From: Cymbidium sinense
Lineage: Eukaryota; Streptophyta; Magnoliopsida; Asparagales; Orchidaceae
NCBI GenBank assembly: GCA_021442155.1
Contig: CM038221.1
Coordinates: forward strand, 146,063,601-146,127,600
Length of the DNA stretch: 64,000 bases
Direction of reading: 5' to 3'
Part shown: piece after piece, positions 1-11,044 of the stretch
How positions within the stretch are numbered: position 1 is the first letter of the stretch
How the letters are laid out: the number at the start of each line of letters is the position of its first letter
Notes under the pieces: generated by a model
The model's database searches: none
Seen by the model: the letters and a program-made list of their open reading frames with translations, nothing else
Told to the model about the DNA's origin: nothing
Made by a program: the position numbers and the translations under genes

Positions 1-499
1 CAATAAAATTGAAAGCATCTTTTTTTTGTGAATCCAATATTCTCATGGCAACTTCCTTACTTAAATAAATGCATGCTTGTTCTAATTAGGCCTTTGTCAT
101 TGTCTTCAACACGGAAGCCTTTTCCTCGCTAATGCATCTGTGTGATCTGAGAAGATGTAGGTCAGCATGCTTTGCCAACAAATGATTTTAACTTTCTATA
201 TATTTTTTAACCATCCAGTTCCCCTCCAAGCCAACAGAGAATCTAATCATGGCCGGACAAGCAGTCCTTGTATCAGTTTTCTAGAATTTTGCTAAGCGTT
301 TAGAGCGATTTCTTCTTTTGCACATAAAAAATCTTTTGATTCAATTTCTTGAGTTTTAACTAGTATGGTTCTTCGAACATTGAAGCCGCTTTAATGTCAT
401 AGTCACATCTGTGCATACACTTCCGTTTGATTCGAGCAGTGGTGCCAAGGAGTCTCCCCAAATTTGGGTCATTAGACATCACAACTTCGTCATCGCACT
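1..499. other. Intergenic, no gene seen
   Basis: AT-rich DNA with no open frame of useful length, no recognisable protein similarity and no clear repeat. It leads directly into the tandem repeat that follows. Confidence 0.5.
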
Positions 500-529
500 A
501 CTCATTGATCGCATTCACACCGACAGCTC

Positions 530-1545
530 CACATAAATGTGACATATAAAATAGCTCCAAAAATAAACATATTCCCTCCAAACATGCCAAAGAAAGTGAA
601 AGAAATGAGCTAAATCGAGGTCTGAGAGTATGCAAAAATCCTCCAGAAACCATCCAAACAATCACCAAATTACTTCCATTGGAATGTAATGAACATAATC
701 TGAACAACCAGGCCAAAGAAACTGAAAAAAATTAGTCAAAATTATCTGTACTCTCAAGAGAGTACAGAGAGTATAAATGTAAAATAATATTAAAAAACTA
801 ATCAAACAGCCTCCAAATTATTCCACTGGAATATAGTGAACATAATCTGAACATATTTCCTCTAAACAGGTCAAAGAAATAAGAAAAAATGACCAAAATG
901 CTCTGTACTCTCATGAGAGTATAGAGAGTTCAGATACAAAAATTCACCAGAAACCATCTAAATAGCCACCAAATTACTTTCTGGAATATAGTGAACATAA
1001 TCAAACCAGCCAAAGAAACTAGAAAAAATATCCACAAAATTATCGTTGAGAGTCTGAGATGAGTCGATACAAAATAACACTAAAAAATCAACCAAACAAA
1101 CTTCCAAATTATTCCCGATAAATTGTAATGAACATATTTCCTCTAAACAGTCAAAAGAAAAAAAAAAAATATGTAAATGCTCAGAGAGAGTCTGAGAGTA
1201 TAGAGACATAGAGTACAGAGAATCAGAGAATCTGAGAGAGTACATGCAAAATAACACTAGAAGCAAACAACCTCCAAACTGTTCCTAATTGATTTGTAAT
1301 GAATATATTTCCTCCAAATATTCTCATAGAAACTGGAAAAAATACCCAAAATACTTTGTATTGTACTCTCGTGAGAGTACACATGCAAAACTCTCCTAAA
1401 AACCAACCTAAACAGCCTTCAAGTTGCTTAATGGAATGTAATGAACATATTCTCTCCAGATAGGCCAGGAACTCATGAAAAATAATATGAAATTGGTCAG
1501 TACTCTCATGAGATTACAAAGAGTATACCATGCAAAGCAGATCCT
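530..1545. repeat. Degenerate ~150-bp tandem repeat with internal palindrome
   Basis: About six diverged units follow one another. Each carries a block like CCTCCAAATTATTCC...GGAATATAGTGAACATA, a block like TTTCCTCTAAACAGGCCAAAG, and a palindrome of the form TGTACTCTC-NN-GAGAGTACA. The palindrome is well kept at 746-767 (10-bp arms), 903-924 and 1362-1381 and is partial near 1500. The AAATTATTCC-type anchors fall near 666, 815, 968, 1107, 1276 and 1420, a spacing of about 140-170 bp. The short minus-strand open frames in this stretch arise from the repeat and show no protein family. Confidence 0.75.
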
Positions 1546-1864
1546 CAAAATAAGCAAAGTCCTCTTTGCAAAGAACTCCAAACAAAGGAAATATACACTA
1601 AATAAAAGAATTTCAAGGAATAGACTAACAAATCGTAAAAAAAATTATCGATACAACGGTGAGAAAAATTACAGATGAATTTTTATTTAATACATCCTCA
1701 GCTATTTCCTCAATGCCATAACTTCCAAATTCATTCTCCATCTTCATGGTTCTTTCGTAAAAAAAAAATGAGAATTTCTCTTTCTCTCTCTCATCTCAGT
1801 TTGCAAGAAAAAAATACACCCCTAAATCCTAAATCTAGATATATATTTCTTTTAAATTCCTCCT

Positions 1865-2010
1865 GCGCATTCCAACGACGCTTCTTCTCCCGCTGTTTGA
1901 ACGAGGCGCCGTAGGCGATAAAGGCGTCGTCGGTCGTCAGGTTATAGCCTTGCTAAAAGCGGAAAAAATCACTGACACGCAGCGGGCGATTGAGTCCGCG
2001 TAAAACGTGA
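1865..2010. other. GC-rich island of unknown origin
   Basis: About 145 bases are far richer in G and C than the AT-rich DNA on both sides, with several GGCG and CGTCG motifs. On the minus strand a frame without a start codon stays open from about 1952 down to about 1797 and begins GYNLTTDDAFIAYGASF; upstream of a TAG the same frame reads NRPLRVSDFF. I do not recognise the protein. A 5' exon of a plant gene, a remnant of transferred or contaminating bacterial DNA, or chance are all possible. A pyrimidine-rich stretch (CTTTCTCTCTCTC) lies just upstream near 1778-1795. Confidence 0.4.
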
Positions 2011-2306
2011 ATATTTTCTTTGTTTATGTAGAGGGAGGTATCTGCATTATTTATTTTTTAGGGGATTTACATACATGCCACGCAATTCTTTTATATTTAT
2101 ATATTTCACACCCAAACTTTAATTTTTACTTAAATAACATAAATCTTTATTATTACATCAAAAATTCCACCATTGTTACTTTTTCCAAGTGAAATGCACC
2201 TTTTTTTGTATAAGGAAAGTCTTAGTTTTATTATTGAGTTTAGGTGTGAAATATAAATAAATAAATTGTGCTATGTATGTTAAATTTCCAGGTGGGGAGC
2301 CAAACC
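2011..2306. other. Intergenic, no gene seen
   Basis: AT-rich DNA. A short open frame from 2007 shows low-complexity hydrophobic composition and no family resemblance. Confidence 0.5.
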
Positions 2307-2645
2307 ATTCATTAATATACATATAAAAGAAGAAAAAATGCAAAAGGCTGAGTTATTGCATTTATTTCCAAAAAATGAAAAGAATTTTTTAAATATTCAT
2401 ATACATATAAAGGAGAAAAATACAAAAGCTGAGTTATTACATTTATTTCCAAAAAAAAAAAATAAAAGAATTATTTTAAATATTCATATACATATAAATG
2501 AAAAAAACAAAACAAATGGATGAGTCAGTGCATTTAAAGTTTTATACATACAAATGAAAAGATACATATTAATGAGAAAGATACTATCCATATTCCAAAA
2601 AAAAAATGAAAAGAAACATTTTCTTAAAATACTAATATACTTATA
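2307..2645. repeat. ~85-bp AT-rich tandem repeat
   Basis: Two good units (about 2311-2394 and 2395-2480) share the order ATTCATATACATATAAA, then GCTGAGTTATT(G/A)CATTTATTTCC, then an A-rich run ending in TTTTAAAT. A third unit, beginning at 2481, and later sequence to about 2645 are increasingly degraded. The 61-codon open frame across it is a product of the repeat. Confidence 0.7.
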
Positions 2646-3240
2646 AAAGGATTTGTGATCTATTTGCTAATTTTTTTTCAGATTATAAATTCGATAGGAT
2701 TTGCTGATCTTTAAAGAAAATTAATATATATTTTACTAAAATTTAACTATATATTCTGAGTTTTTTAAAGCATATTCTGATTTTTTTTTCTTCATTGATC
2801 CCATGTTTTTGACGTAACTCGGTTCAATTTTTTTAACTTCATATTAACAAGAGATTTATCGTATTTTATTTTGTTGTAGTTCGAAGATTAATAATTACTT
2901 TATCCTCCCTCTAGATTTTATTTTCAGTATTGATATGGCACTTAAAATACTACTTGGTGACAAATCTTGATCTTGCAATGATCCAAATTGATGTCGAGAT
3001 CAAGCACTTAAAATATCCTTGGAAACTATGGGATGTTAGTTAAATCCCTAAATAACTTTCAAACACGGAGTGTTTATAGTCAAATCGAGCATCTCGACGA
3101 GCCAGATCTAACGAGCCCAAGATCTCATAATTTTGACTTCATTTGAGCATTCAAATACACAAAATACATCATCAAGGAATCATCATGAGCCGTCCGATGG
3201 AAAGTGGTTCATTTTGCATGTATTTAGAGATGTCACTCTC
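2646..3240. other. Intergenic, possible upstream region of the 3245 TATA box
   Basis: AT-rich DNA without a supported gene. From about 2940 the composition becomes more balanced, leading into the promoter-like sequence at 3245. Confidence 0.4.
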
Positions 3241-3244
3241 CAAT

Positions 3245-3252
3245 CTATAAAT
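3245..3252 (+). promoter_or_regulatory. Candidate TATA box
   Basis: CTATAAATACC is a good plant TATA element. About 25-35 bases downstream the composition changes to a purine-rich leader and then a GC-rich stretch from about 3308. This could be a small gene promoter or the promoter of a solo LTR. No matching second LTR was found. Confidence 0.4.
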
Positions 3253-3387
3253 ACCAATTCTCATATGAGGCCAATCAAGAGAGAGGACTAAAGCGAAGAT
3301 TCTCAAGCACATCCGCCACCACTCGGCGAGTCATCACCGCCGACCGCCAGCCGCCGATCCTCGCCGTCGTCAATCTCCGTCTCCATC

Positions 3388-3558
3388 ATGACGACCTTTA
3401 TCGTCGTCGATGTCCTCGTTCATATCATCGCTACCACTAGCTACCCACGTGAACGTGACTATGTGGTTGTTGTTGTCGATTTTGGGATTCACATTATCGC
3501 CCTTCTCATACTATTCGTAATCCGTTATCGGAAAACTTGTCTCAAAATAAATATATAG
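3388..3558 (+). CDS. Hypothetical 56-residue hydrophobic protein
   Basis: An ATG at 3388 opens 56 codons to TAG at 3556-3558. The product starts MTTFIVVDVLVHII and has two hydrophobic stretches, roughly residues 4-16 and 30-44, separated by a short charged segment with RERD. It lies about 140 bases downstream of a plausible TATA box and inside the GC-richest part of the neighbourhood, which is the only support for it. I recognise no family. It may be the start of a decayed exon or a chance frame within an LTR leader. Confidence 0.25.
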   Translation: MTTFIVVDVLVHIIATTSYPRERDYVVVVVDFGIHIIALLILFVIRYRKTCLKINI

Positions 3559-5376
3559 TGGAAGCTTTTCTAAGCCCATTGATTTTCCTCTTTTGAGATT
3601 TTCATTAAAATTAAGTTTTCTTGTTCACTCTTTAAATACATGTATGTGTTTGGATTTCACGACAAGGCTAAAGCGTAACTTTCACTCTACCGCTATTGGT
3701 TTTACGCGACAAGTATATTTCTCAATATATATAATATTAAAATGTTTTTATCAATAAATTAATTACAATGATATTAAAAATTTTAGAATTATTTTAAGAT
3801 GGGTGTATTATTAAAAGAGATTTAAATATTTTGTTGAGATCCATCATAACAAAAAAATTTAACAAAACATTTCGACTCATTTTGCCTATTGATATTTTTT
3901 TAATATTATTTCATACTTTATAACATAAAATATTATTGATTCACCTTTTTTTTTCGCCTTTTTAAATTAAGTAGGTTGAAAAATTCTTTTTTTTTTTATT
4001 TGATATTTTTTATAATGTTTGCAGATTGAATGTTACATTTTTCAGGATGTACAACTTTAGAACCCAATGTATATTTTTGATGCACAAATTAATTAATGAG
4101 CTATGAATAATAGAACCTTTGCTCGATTAAGTATCATAAGTGATTATAGTATCTAAGACTTACCACAATGAAACACTCTAAATAATCCTTTTAAAAAAAT
4201 CCAGATATTATTAGAGCAATTAGCAAAAAAAATGTTAAAACTAGAAAATATATATATATATATATATATTATAACTTTAAAAATTTTGCTATTATTACTT
4301 AGAAGATTTACATTACATAATACTTCAAACTTTAATATTTACATAATCAAATGCCTGATAAAGCTCGCAAGCTAAGAAGCAAGAACTTTGTGAGGAAATC
4401 CAGTAGCAGCACATTGAAGAAAGATTCAAAAAAATCAATATCAAGCAAAGGAAAACAAGATTCTGCCTTTTGTTAATCTATTGTGATTAATATTACAATG
4501 AAAAAATAAATTTGTTGCATGTACAAAATTCAAAGAATTAATTACGTGGGGATTTAAAATTAATTATATTTACGTATTATGATTAAATTCATGATAAAAT
4601 AATGCATATATCTTCAAAAAATAATGTAGTTTATATAATTCCAAACTCTACACGTAAACTTGGACTTCCAAGCTATCCTTAAATAGCTCGTCGGATTGTC
4701 ATTTTTTATTTGTAATATATGATTAAAAAGCTGAGTTTCTATTAATCATCACCGGAAAATTCTCAGGATGCATTTGGGGCAGCCACAGATGTTTGAAAAA
4801 ATAAAGATAGAATTTCTATAAAAAAAATTTACTATTTAAAAAGTTACGTTAAGTATTATAAATTTTTATTTTAAAAAATTCAAAAATCAGATTAAATTAA
4901 AAAATATAATTTTTTTAATTATAAAATTTTCAAATACAATTTCAAAATGGCACTGCGATATATTTTTACACTGTCATTATTGACTCAAATGCACCCTCAT
5001 TTTTTAAAATCTTTTAATTAAAATTTGAGGGTAAAATAGTATGAACATTGCATTTGACCTTCAGATAAAGCAGATAAAATAGCTATAGTTATAAAACATG
5101 CCTTCAATGCTTGTGTACATCATGCATGCTGCTCATGATATGAAAAATTATAATTATGCATGCACCATAGAAGCTTTCTTTTAAACTGATATTAAAAAAT
5201 TTCTTGCTCGATAGTCTTCTCTCTCTTATGTCATAGCTATCATTATATATACACTTATATTGCATCATCTTTTGTATCAAATTATTTTTTATGATCAATA
5301 TTATAGGTCATACTCTAGTAATGATCATCACTACTTTATTTATGTTAGCATTATAATATTGTTTGCACCATAAAAT
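3559..5376. other. AT-rich intergenic DNA
   Basis: No gene is supported. It contains a short (TA)n tract at about 4247-4270 and many A/T homopolymers. Short minus-strand frames (for example near 5104-5298) look random. Confidence 0.5.
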
Positions 5377-5418
5377 GTTATACAACAACAACAACAATAA
5401 CAACAAGTCTTGATCCCA

Positions 5419-6700
5419 CTAAGTGGGGTCGGCTACATGAATCATTCGTCTCCATTGTGTCCTATTATGTGTCAAATTCTCATTTAATTCAAGTATGCTA
5501 AGGTCATTTTTTTATACATCTTAACTAAGTCTTTTTAGGTCTACCTCTACCTTTCTTAACATAAGGCAAATCTAATGCATCTACTCTCCTGTCATCGGAT
5601 AACGCTTTATGTGGCCAAACCATCTAAGGCATTGTCTCTAATCTTATCGCCCTAGAGCTACTAACTTTTTTTCCAAACATACTCATTTTGCATTTTATCT
5701 CTAAGAGTAAAGCCACTCATCCACCTAAGCATCCTCATCTCTGTAACACTTAACTTAGTCTTATGCTTCTCTTTTATTGGCCAACATTCTGCACCATAAG
5801 TCATTGCAAGTCTTACCACCATCTTGTAAAATTTTCCCTTAAGTTTAAGTGGAACTTTTCTATCACACACAATAGGCGGATGCATTCCTCCACTTCAACC
5901 ATCCAACTTGAATTCTACTAATAACATCTTCATCTATTTCACCATCATTTTGAACAATAGAGCCTAAATATCTGAATCACTCACTATTATTAATGACTTG
6001 TTCACCTAATGTCACAATACTACCACTAGAACTTCTACAACTAAAATTACACTCCATATATTCAATTTTAGATCTACTTAAACAAAAACCTTTAGACTCT
6101 AAAGTTGACCTCCATAATTCAAGTTTCTCTTGGACTCCCTCTCTAGTCTTATCAATAAGAAGAATGCCATCAACAAAAAGCATACACCAAGGTACATCTT
6201 CCTATAAATGCCTAGTAAGAACATCCATAACTAAAGTAAAAAAGATAAGGGCTTAAAGCTGATCCTTGATGTAATCCAACTGAAATAGGAAAATATTTTA
6301 TCAATCCTCCTTGTGTTTGGACACAAATCTCTAGTATATATATCCTTGATATAACCAATATTAACTCATTTCTATTCTAGAACTCTCCAAAGAACATCTC
6401 TTGAAACTTTATCATAAGCTTTCTCTAAATCAATAAATATCATATATAGATCCTCCTTACTTTCTCTATGCTTCTCCATCAAACCTCTTAACAAATGTAT
6501 AGCATCCATAGTAGATCTACATGGCATGAAACCAAATTGATTGTGAGAAACTTTTGTATCACATTGTAACCTATGCTCAATTACTCTCTCTCATAATTTT
6601 AATGTATGACACATTAACTTAATTCCTCTATAATTTGCACACTCTTGTGCATCACCTTTATTCTTAAATATAGAACCAACAAACTCTTTATCTCATCGAC
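5419..6700 (-). pseudogene. RTE LINE reverse transcriptase core and C-terminus remnant
   Basis: The RT palm block is readable at 6183-5977 as MLFVDGILLIDKTREGV followed by the usual LESKGFCLSRSKIEYM region. The catalytic FADD-type motif reads FVDG here (about 6166-6177), so the second aspartate is replaced by glycine. The next block at 5885-5661 holds the conserved MTYGAECWPIK and RMLRWMSG motifs. The RWFGH motif lies near 5615, and the end at 5419 reads IHVADPT-stop. Between blocks there are frame breaks and stops. The missing catalytic residue and the breaks both indicate loss of activity. Confidence 0.85.
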
Positions 6701-7399
6701 ATCTTTTTAGTCTTTAAAATAACATTAAAAGATTTGTAAGTCAAGAAATTCCTTGATCTCCTAAACATTTCCACACTTATTGGAATATTATCGTCCTACT
6801 AATTTTTCATTTCATTTTCTTTAAAGCTTCTCGACTTGATTTACTAATGACAATAAAAATAAAATTCTCTATTTTGTTTGGGGTATTAAGGTTCTAAAAT
6901 CAATCATTCAGATCCTTCATTGAAAAGTTTATCAAAATATCTCATCCACCTATTTTCAATATCCTTTTCTAAGAAAAGCACATTATTATTTTCATCCTTA
7001 ATACACCTCACTTGAACTATATCTTCACTTCTCCTATCTCTTTGGTTAGCTAACTTATACATACATCTTTCACCTACTTTGGTATCTAATCTATTGTATA
7101 AATCACTAAAAGCTAATTTTTTGCATCATATATTGCTTTCTTAGAATCTCTACAGCCACTTTATATCTTTCCCAATTCTTGAGTTTTACATCTAAAGTTT
7201 TATTACAATATTTCTTATCTTTTCTTGCACACTCGACTCCAACTATTCTTATTAAAATAAACTTTTCCTTTTGATTCTCCAAGCACATCTTTAGCAACTT
7301 ACTTAATTTCACTTGCTACTTTTTCCCACATATGCTTCCTTATGAACATCCCAAATTCTAACCTCTTGTGGCTTACTCTTAAAAATATTTTTATTTATG

Positions 7400-8260
7400 T
7401 TCTTTAAGTGTCCCCATCTAATCCTCGGACAATAATTTGATTTATTTTTCTCTTACAACCTTTCATCTTAAAATCTAAAACTAACAATCGATGTTGGGTA
7501 CTTAAATTTTCACTTGGAATGACCTTACAATCTTTAATCTAAACGATCTATTTTTCTTATCAAATCAATCTGTTTTACTAGATCCATTTTTATAAATAAT
7601 AATATGTTCATCTCTTTTCTTAAATAAAGTATTAGCAATTACAAAATCATAAACTAAAGCAAAATCTAATATAGTCCTACCTTCTTCATTAGTCACTCTA
7701 AATCCATAACCACCATAAATACTTTTAAAATCTTCTACCACTCTACCAACATGTCAATTCAACCTCCAATAAATACTTTTTATTCAAGAGGTATCTTTTA
7801 TATTAATCCCTCTAATTCATTCCAAAAAAAATTTTTGAGCTTACATCCAAACCTACTTGAGGAGTATAAATACTTATAACATTGATAATCTTAGTATCAG
7901 CAATAATTTTTAAAGCTATAATTCTATCTCTAAATCTATTAATATTTATAACATTATTCTTCAAACTTTTATCTATAATCACACTACACCATTTCTAGTT
8001 CGACTTCTACCAATACCATAGTTTAAAACCTAAACTATCAATCTCTTTTCATTCTCCCAACCATTTAGTTCTTGAACACATAAAATATTTATCTTTCTAT
8101 GAACCATAATATCTATTAATTCCATTAATTTACAAGAGTACCTATATTCAAGATCCTAACCTAATTCTAGTTTCATGGACTAACTTCTTTGCCCACATCC
8201 GTCATAATGTGGAACCCTTGCTTATTTAACGCTGGCCCGATCTAAGACATTTTTCACGAT
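7400..8260 (-). pseudogene. RTE LINE endonuclease domain remnant
   Basis: On the minus strand below about 8200, broken frames give an APE-type endonuclease opening, including fragments close to NRYYGS and RTKWLGE, which correspond to the conserved 'ETKW' region of plant RTE endonucleases. In an intact element this domain nicks target DNA to prime reverse transcription. Frames change several times and there are in-frame stops, so no continuous coding sequence remains. Domain limits are approximate. Confidence 0.6.
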
Positions 8261-8578
8261 TCAAGCATATAGCGTCTTCAGGATGCCTAGTATTAACACA
8301 ATGATTTAAATGATTCATGTCATGATTATTTCGACAAGTTTTACGCTAGCTGTTGATTACCTATCGCAACCCTCCACTTTTCACATCCGGACTTGGGACC
8401 GACATAGGTAGTGTTATAAATAATAAATTTTTTTTGTAATTATATGACTATTACAGCTATTTTAATTATTGTAATTCTAGTGCTATACCAATATTCTCAG
8501 CTATAATCACAAGAGATTATGCTTACTTTTTATATTTTGTAATTACATCTTTGTTAATTAAGAGGAATCTGATATGCA

Positions 8579-9179
8579 TAATGGGATGTATTTGTTATTC
8601 TACTTTCTCTCTTGTTTCTGCTTTACCATTTGATTTTCATTAACGTTGCTTTCTCTATTCTCTATTTTTTTGTCCATTTATTATGCATTGCAGATTAATC
8701 TGAAATGGAAGACTGATGATCAATTTCCTTCAAGGTATCAAAGCTTTTGAGTCACCAATTTTTTTGGTAATATTTTCCATTTGCTATTCTCATATCTATG
8801 AATACATCGGCATCCTCTATTTCAACTACCTCACACAACAATCACTCAACAATTAGCTTGAGGGGAGGCTGATAAGCAATCTAATATGCAGCCAAAATAA
8901 AAGCTTAGCAATATCTTTGTTCTTATCTCAACCACTATCAACTGATCATAATAGATTAATCCTAATCATTGGATCTTAACTAACTTCCTCTATATATACC
9001 TCCATTACTGTATCACATAGCTACAGAATGAGATGTATTTGTTATTTGACTTTCTTTCTCGTTTCTGTTTTACCATTTGATTTTCATTAACGCTGCTTTC
9101 TCTATTCTCTGCTTTTCTGTTCATTTATTATGCATTGCAGATTAATCTGAACTCGAAGACTGATGATCAATTTCCTTGA
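8579..9179 (+). mobile_element. TRIM-like miniature LTR retrotransposon
   Basis: Two direct repeats of about 154 bases (8579-8732 and 9026-9179) share long stretches, including CCATTTGATTTTCATTAACG and TTATGCATTGCAGATTAATC. Just after the left copy, AGGTATCAAAGC (8733-8744) resembles the initiator-Met tRNA primer site TGGTATCAGAGC. Just before the right repeat, GAGGGGAGG (8860-8868) is a polypurine tract followed by TG at 8870. That makes the right LTR 8870-9179 (~310 bp), with a TATATATA box near 8991. The internal part is only ~125 bases with no coding capacity. The left LTR keeps only its 3' half. Confidence 0.65.
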
Positions 9180-9667
9180 GAAAAAGGTTCTTATTAACAC
9201 TGTTTATATAGTCGATCATTTTATTTATGTAATGGCATAATATTATCATTTTATTTTAAGTTATTGATGTTTCTTTAACGAATAGAATTCAGTTGATTAA
9301 AATTATTATTTAATATATAAAATAAAAATATTAAAATTCAGTTATTTTAATGTATATTGTGATTACTTTTAATTGCAAAATCATATATCTTCTTAATGAT
9401 AGTATAGATTGAAATAAATAGTAAGAGTGTATAATCGACCAGGTTTGAATAAATCAGTTTTAAAAACTATTAAATCAATTAATTTTAAATTCAGAATCTG
9501 GAAAAGTTAATCTAATCAATAGCATAAATTAAATCGATCTAAACGGAAATTTTTTCTCATTGCCAGTTCTGTTTAGAAAAAATGAAAAAAAATATAAATT
9601 ACTTTAATAATTATTTATCAAAAAAATTATATCACTTTATCAAATTATTTCATACAAAATCAAGCAA
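9180..9667. other. AT-rich intergenic DNA
   Basis: No gene or repeat is supported between the TRIM-like element and the MULE target-site duplication. Confidence 0.5.
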
Positions 9668-9676
9668 CTCTTTAGC
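9668..9676. repeat. Left target-site duplication of the MULE
   Basis: CTCTTTAGC occurs here directly outside the left terminal inverted repeat and again at 13367-13375 directly outside the right one. Nine bases is the usual length for Mutator-like insertions. One further base (A) also matches. Confidence 0.88.
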
Positions 9677-9748
9677 AGCTTAATTTTTAAATTAGTTCAT
9701 TTTATAAACTTAATTAAGTGATTAGCTATTATAAAAAAAATTAAAATA
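9677..9748 (+). repeat. Left terminal inverted repeat of MULE
   Basis: The repeat begins GCTTAATTTTTAAA after one base and continues through blocks such as CATTTTATAAA and GTGATTAGC to an A-rich run ending AATTAAAATA. It pairs with the reverse complement of 13291-13366 with a few substitutions and one small length difference. Confidence 0.88.
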
Positions 9749-9752
9749 GGCT

Positions 9753-10000
9753 TTGCCATGGACGGTAAGCATCCTAGCCGGCGTCATGCGTCAGCGACCT
9801 CCCAAATTAGGGCGAACCGACGAGCTCAATTTATTCCTTTTTTGTTCTTCTCGTTCAATCGCGCTCGTCATGCTCGTGTCCGTCGCCAAGACGCCGCCGG
9901 CTAAGGAGGCTCGCCGCCGGCCAAGGAAGCTCGCCGCCGGCCCATTGGTGGTTTCCGCCGGTGAAGGAGTGGATCTCAAAGATTTTCCGCCGATTTAGGT
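9753..10000 (+). other. GC-rich leader segment of the MULE
   Basis: This ~250-base stretch is far richer in G and C than the rest of the element and contains a ~20-bp unit (CGCCGCCGGC followed by AAGGA(G/A)GCT) repeated about 2.6 times at 9891-9942. An 81-codon open frame runs through it but has repetitive Arg/Pro/Ala composition and no family resemblance. It is probably the promoter-proximal leader of the element's transcript. A captured host gene fragment is an alternative. Confidence 0.4.
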
Positions 10001-11044
10001 AAATTTTACCCGAAATGAGAGAAAAATGTTAATACTTTGAATGTGTTGTTTTTATAGGAAATATGTGTTAGATCTGATTTACTTGGTATCTTTAAGCTAT
10101 TTAGTTAGATTTTTATAGGAAATATATGTTAGATCTGATTTTGAATGTGTTTTTTTTTTTTTTGGGTTAGTTGAATTAATGAGCTTATTTTTGTTTGATT
10201 AGTTTATGCGCATATCTTTTGCCCAATATGTATGATTAAGATCTTTAGTTGGATTAAGCGCATACATTTTGCGGTGAAAATTTTGATAAGATCAAAGTTT
10301 GATTAGTTTGTGCGTGATATTTAATTTATGAGAATTTAATTGTAATATTTGATTAGTTTGTACGTGATATTTGTTGATGAAAAATTTGTATGTGTGATGT
10401 TTATATACAAAATTTTAGTATAAATGATAATATGTTTGTGCGTGTATATAGATCAAAGTTTATTTTGTGTTTATTTTTTTGTGTGGATTATATTAAATTT
10501 GTACAACAAAAGTTTGTAAGGTCACATTAGAGATGTGAAATAGAGTATAAAATTTGAATTATTAAATTTCAATATGTAGATGAGTTAGCCCCATCATTTA
10601 TATTTATCCCGATTTAAACTATGTAAATTCATTAGGTGAGACGAAGGATTACATTGTTTTGTTATTAGTTGGAAATGAATTCATATACTGTTTGTATAGT
10701 TCTTTACTATGGTGGTGAACTCAGAGTAAGCCACGATTTCATTCCAAAATATGTTGGTGGGAAAAATCGCCTAGTCCAAATCCCACGACGAATTAAATTT
10801 GATGAATTACAGAAAAGAATAATGAGGTTGCGAAGCTGATCCAAAGAATTATCATTGTGGTGGGTCGCTTTCCCATTGGTCGGATTTATTACAACGCATT
10901 AACGATGCGTTGCGTGAAGGTTAATGCGGAGCTGTGCAACCTATTATGATTTACGTTGAAGTTAACGAGCAGTGTGGAGATAGAGGTTAACGGTCGTGGA
11001 ATGTTAGTTAGGTCGAAACAGACTGAGTACATCCATCTTCTCAA

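Larger units (their letters stand above)
5382..8410 (-). mobile_element. RTE-type non-LTR retrotransposon (LINE), inactive
   Basis: This is a single-ORF plant LINE of the RTE clade, read on the minus strand. The 5' end near 8400 carries the typical stretch around GGTCCCAAGTCCGG and an endonuclease start. The 3' end has a C-terminus reading IHVADPT followed by a stop at 5419-5421, and a (TTG)n tail at 5382-5406; RTE elements typically end in short tandem microsatellites rather than poly(A). The ~3.0-kb length fits a nearly full-length copy. Many stops and frameshifts interrupt it, so it is a dead copy. Confidence 0.88.

Noticed and set aside
1475..1914. Two plus-strand frames of 67 and 79 codons
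   Set aside because: Lys/Asn- or Ser-rich translations of repeat and AT-rich DNA without support from promoter, splice sites or similarity.
3446..3455. ACCCACGTGAACGTG, G-box-like
   Set aside because: It falls inside the hypothetical ORF downstream of the TATA box, so a promoter role is unlikely.
9753..9998. 81-codon open frame at the left end of the MULE
   Set aside because: Arg/Pro/Ala-rich product from GC-rich repeats, overlapped by an open frame on the other strand, with no family resemblance.
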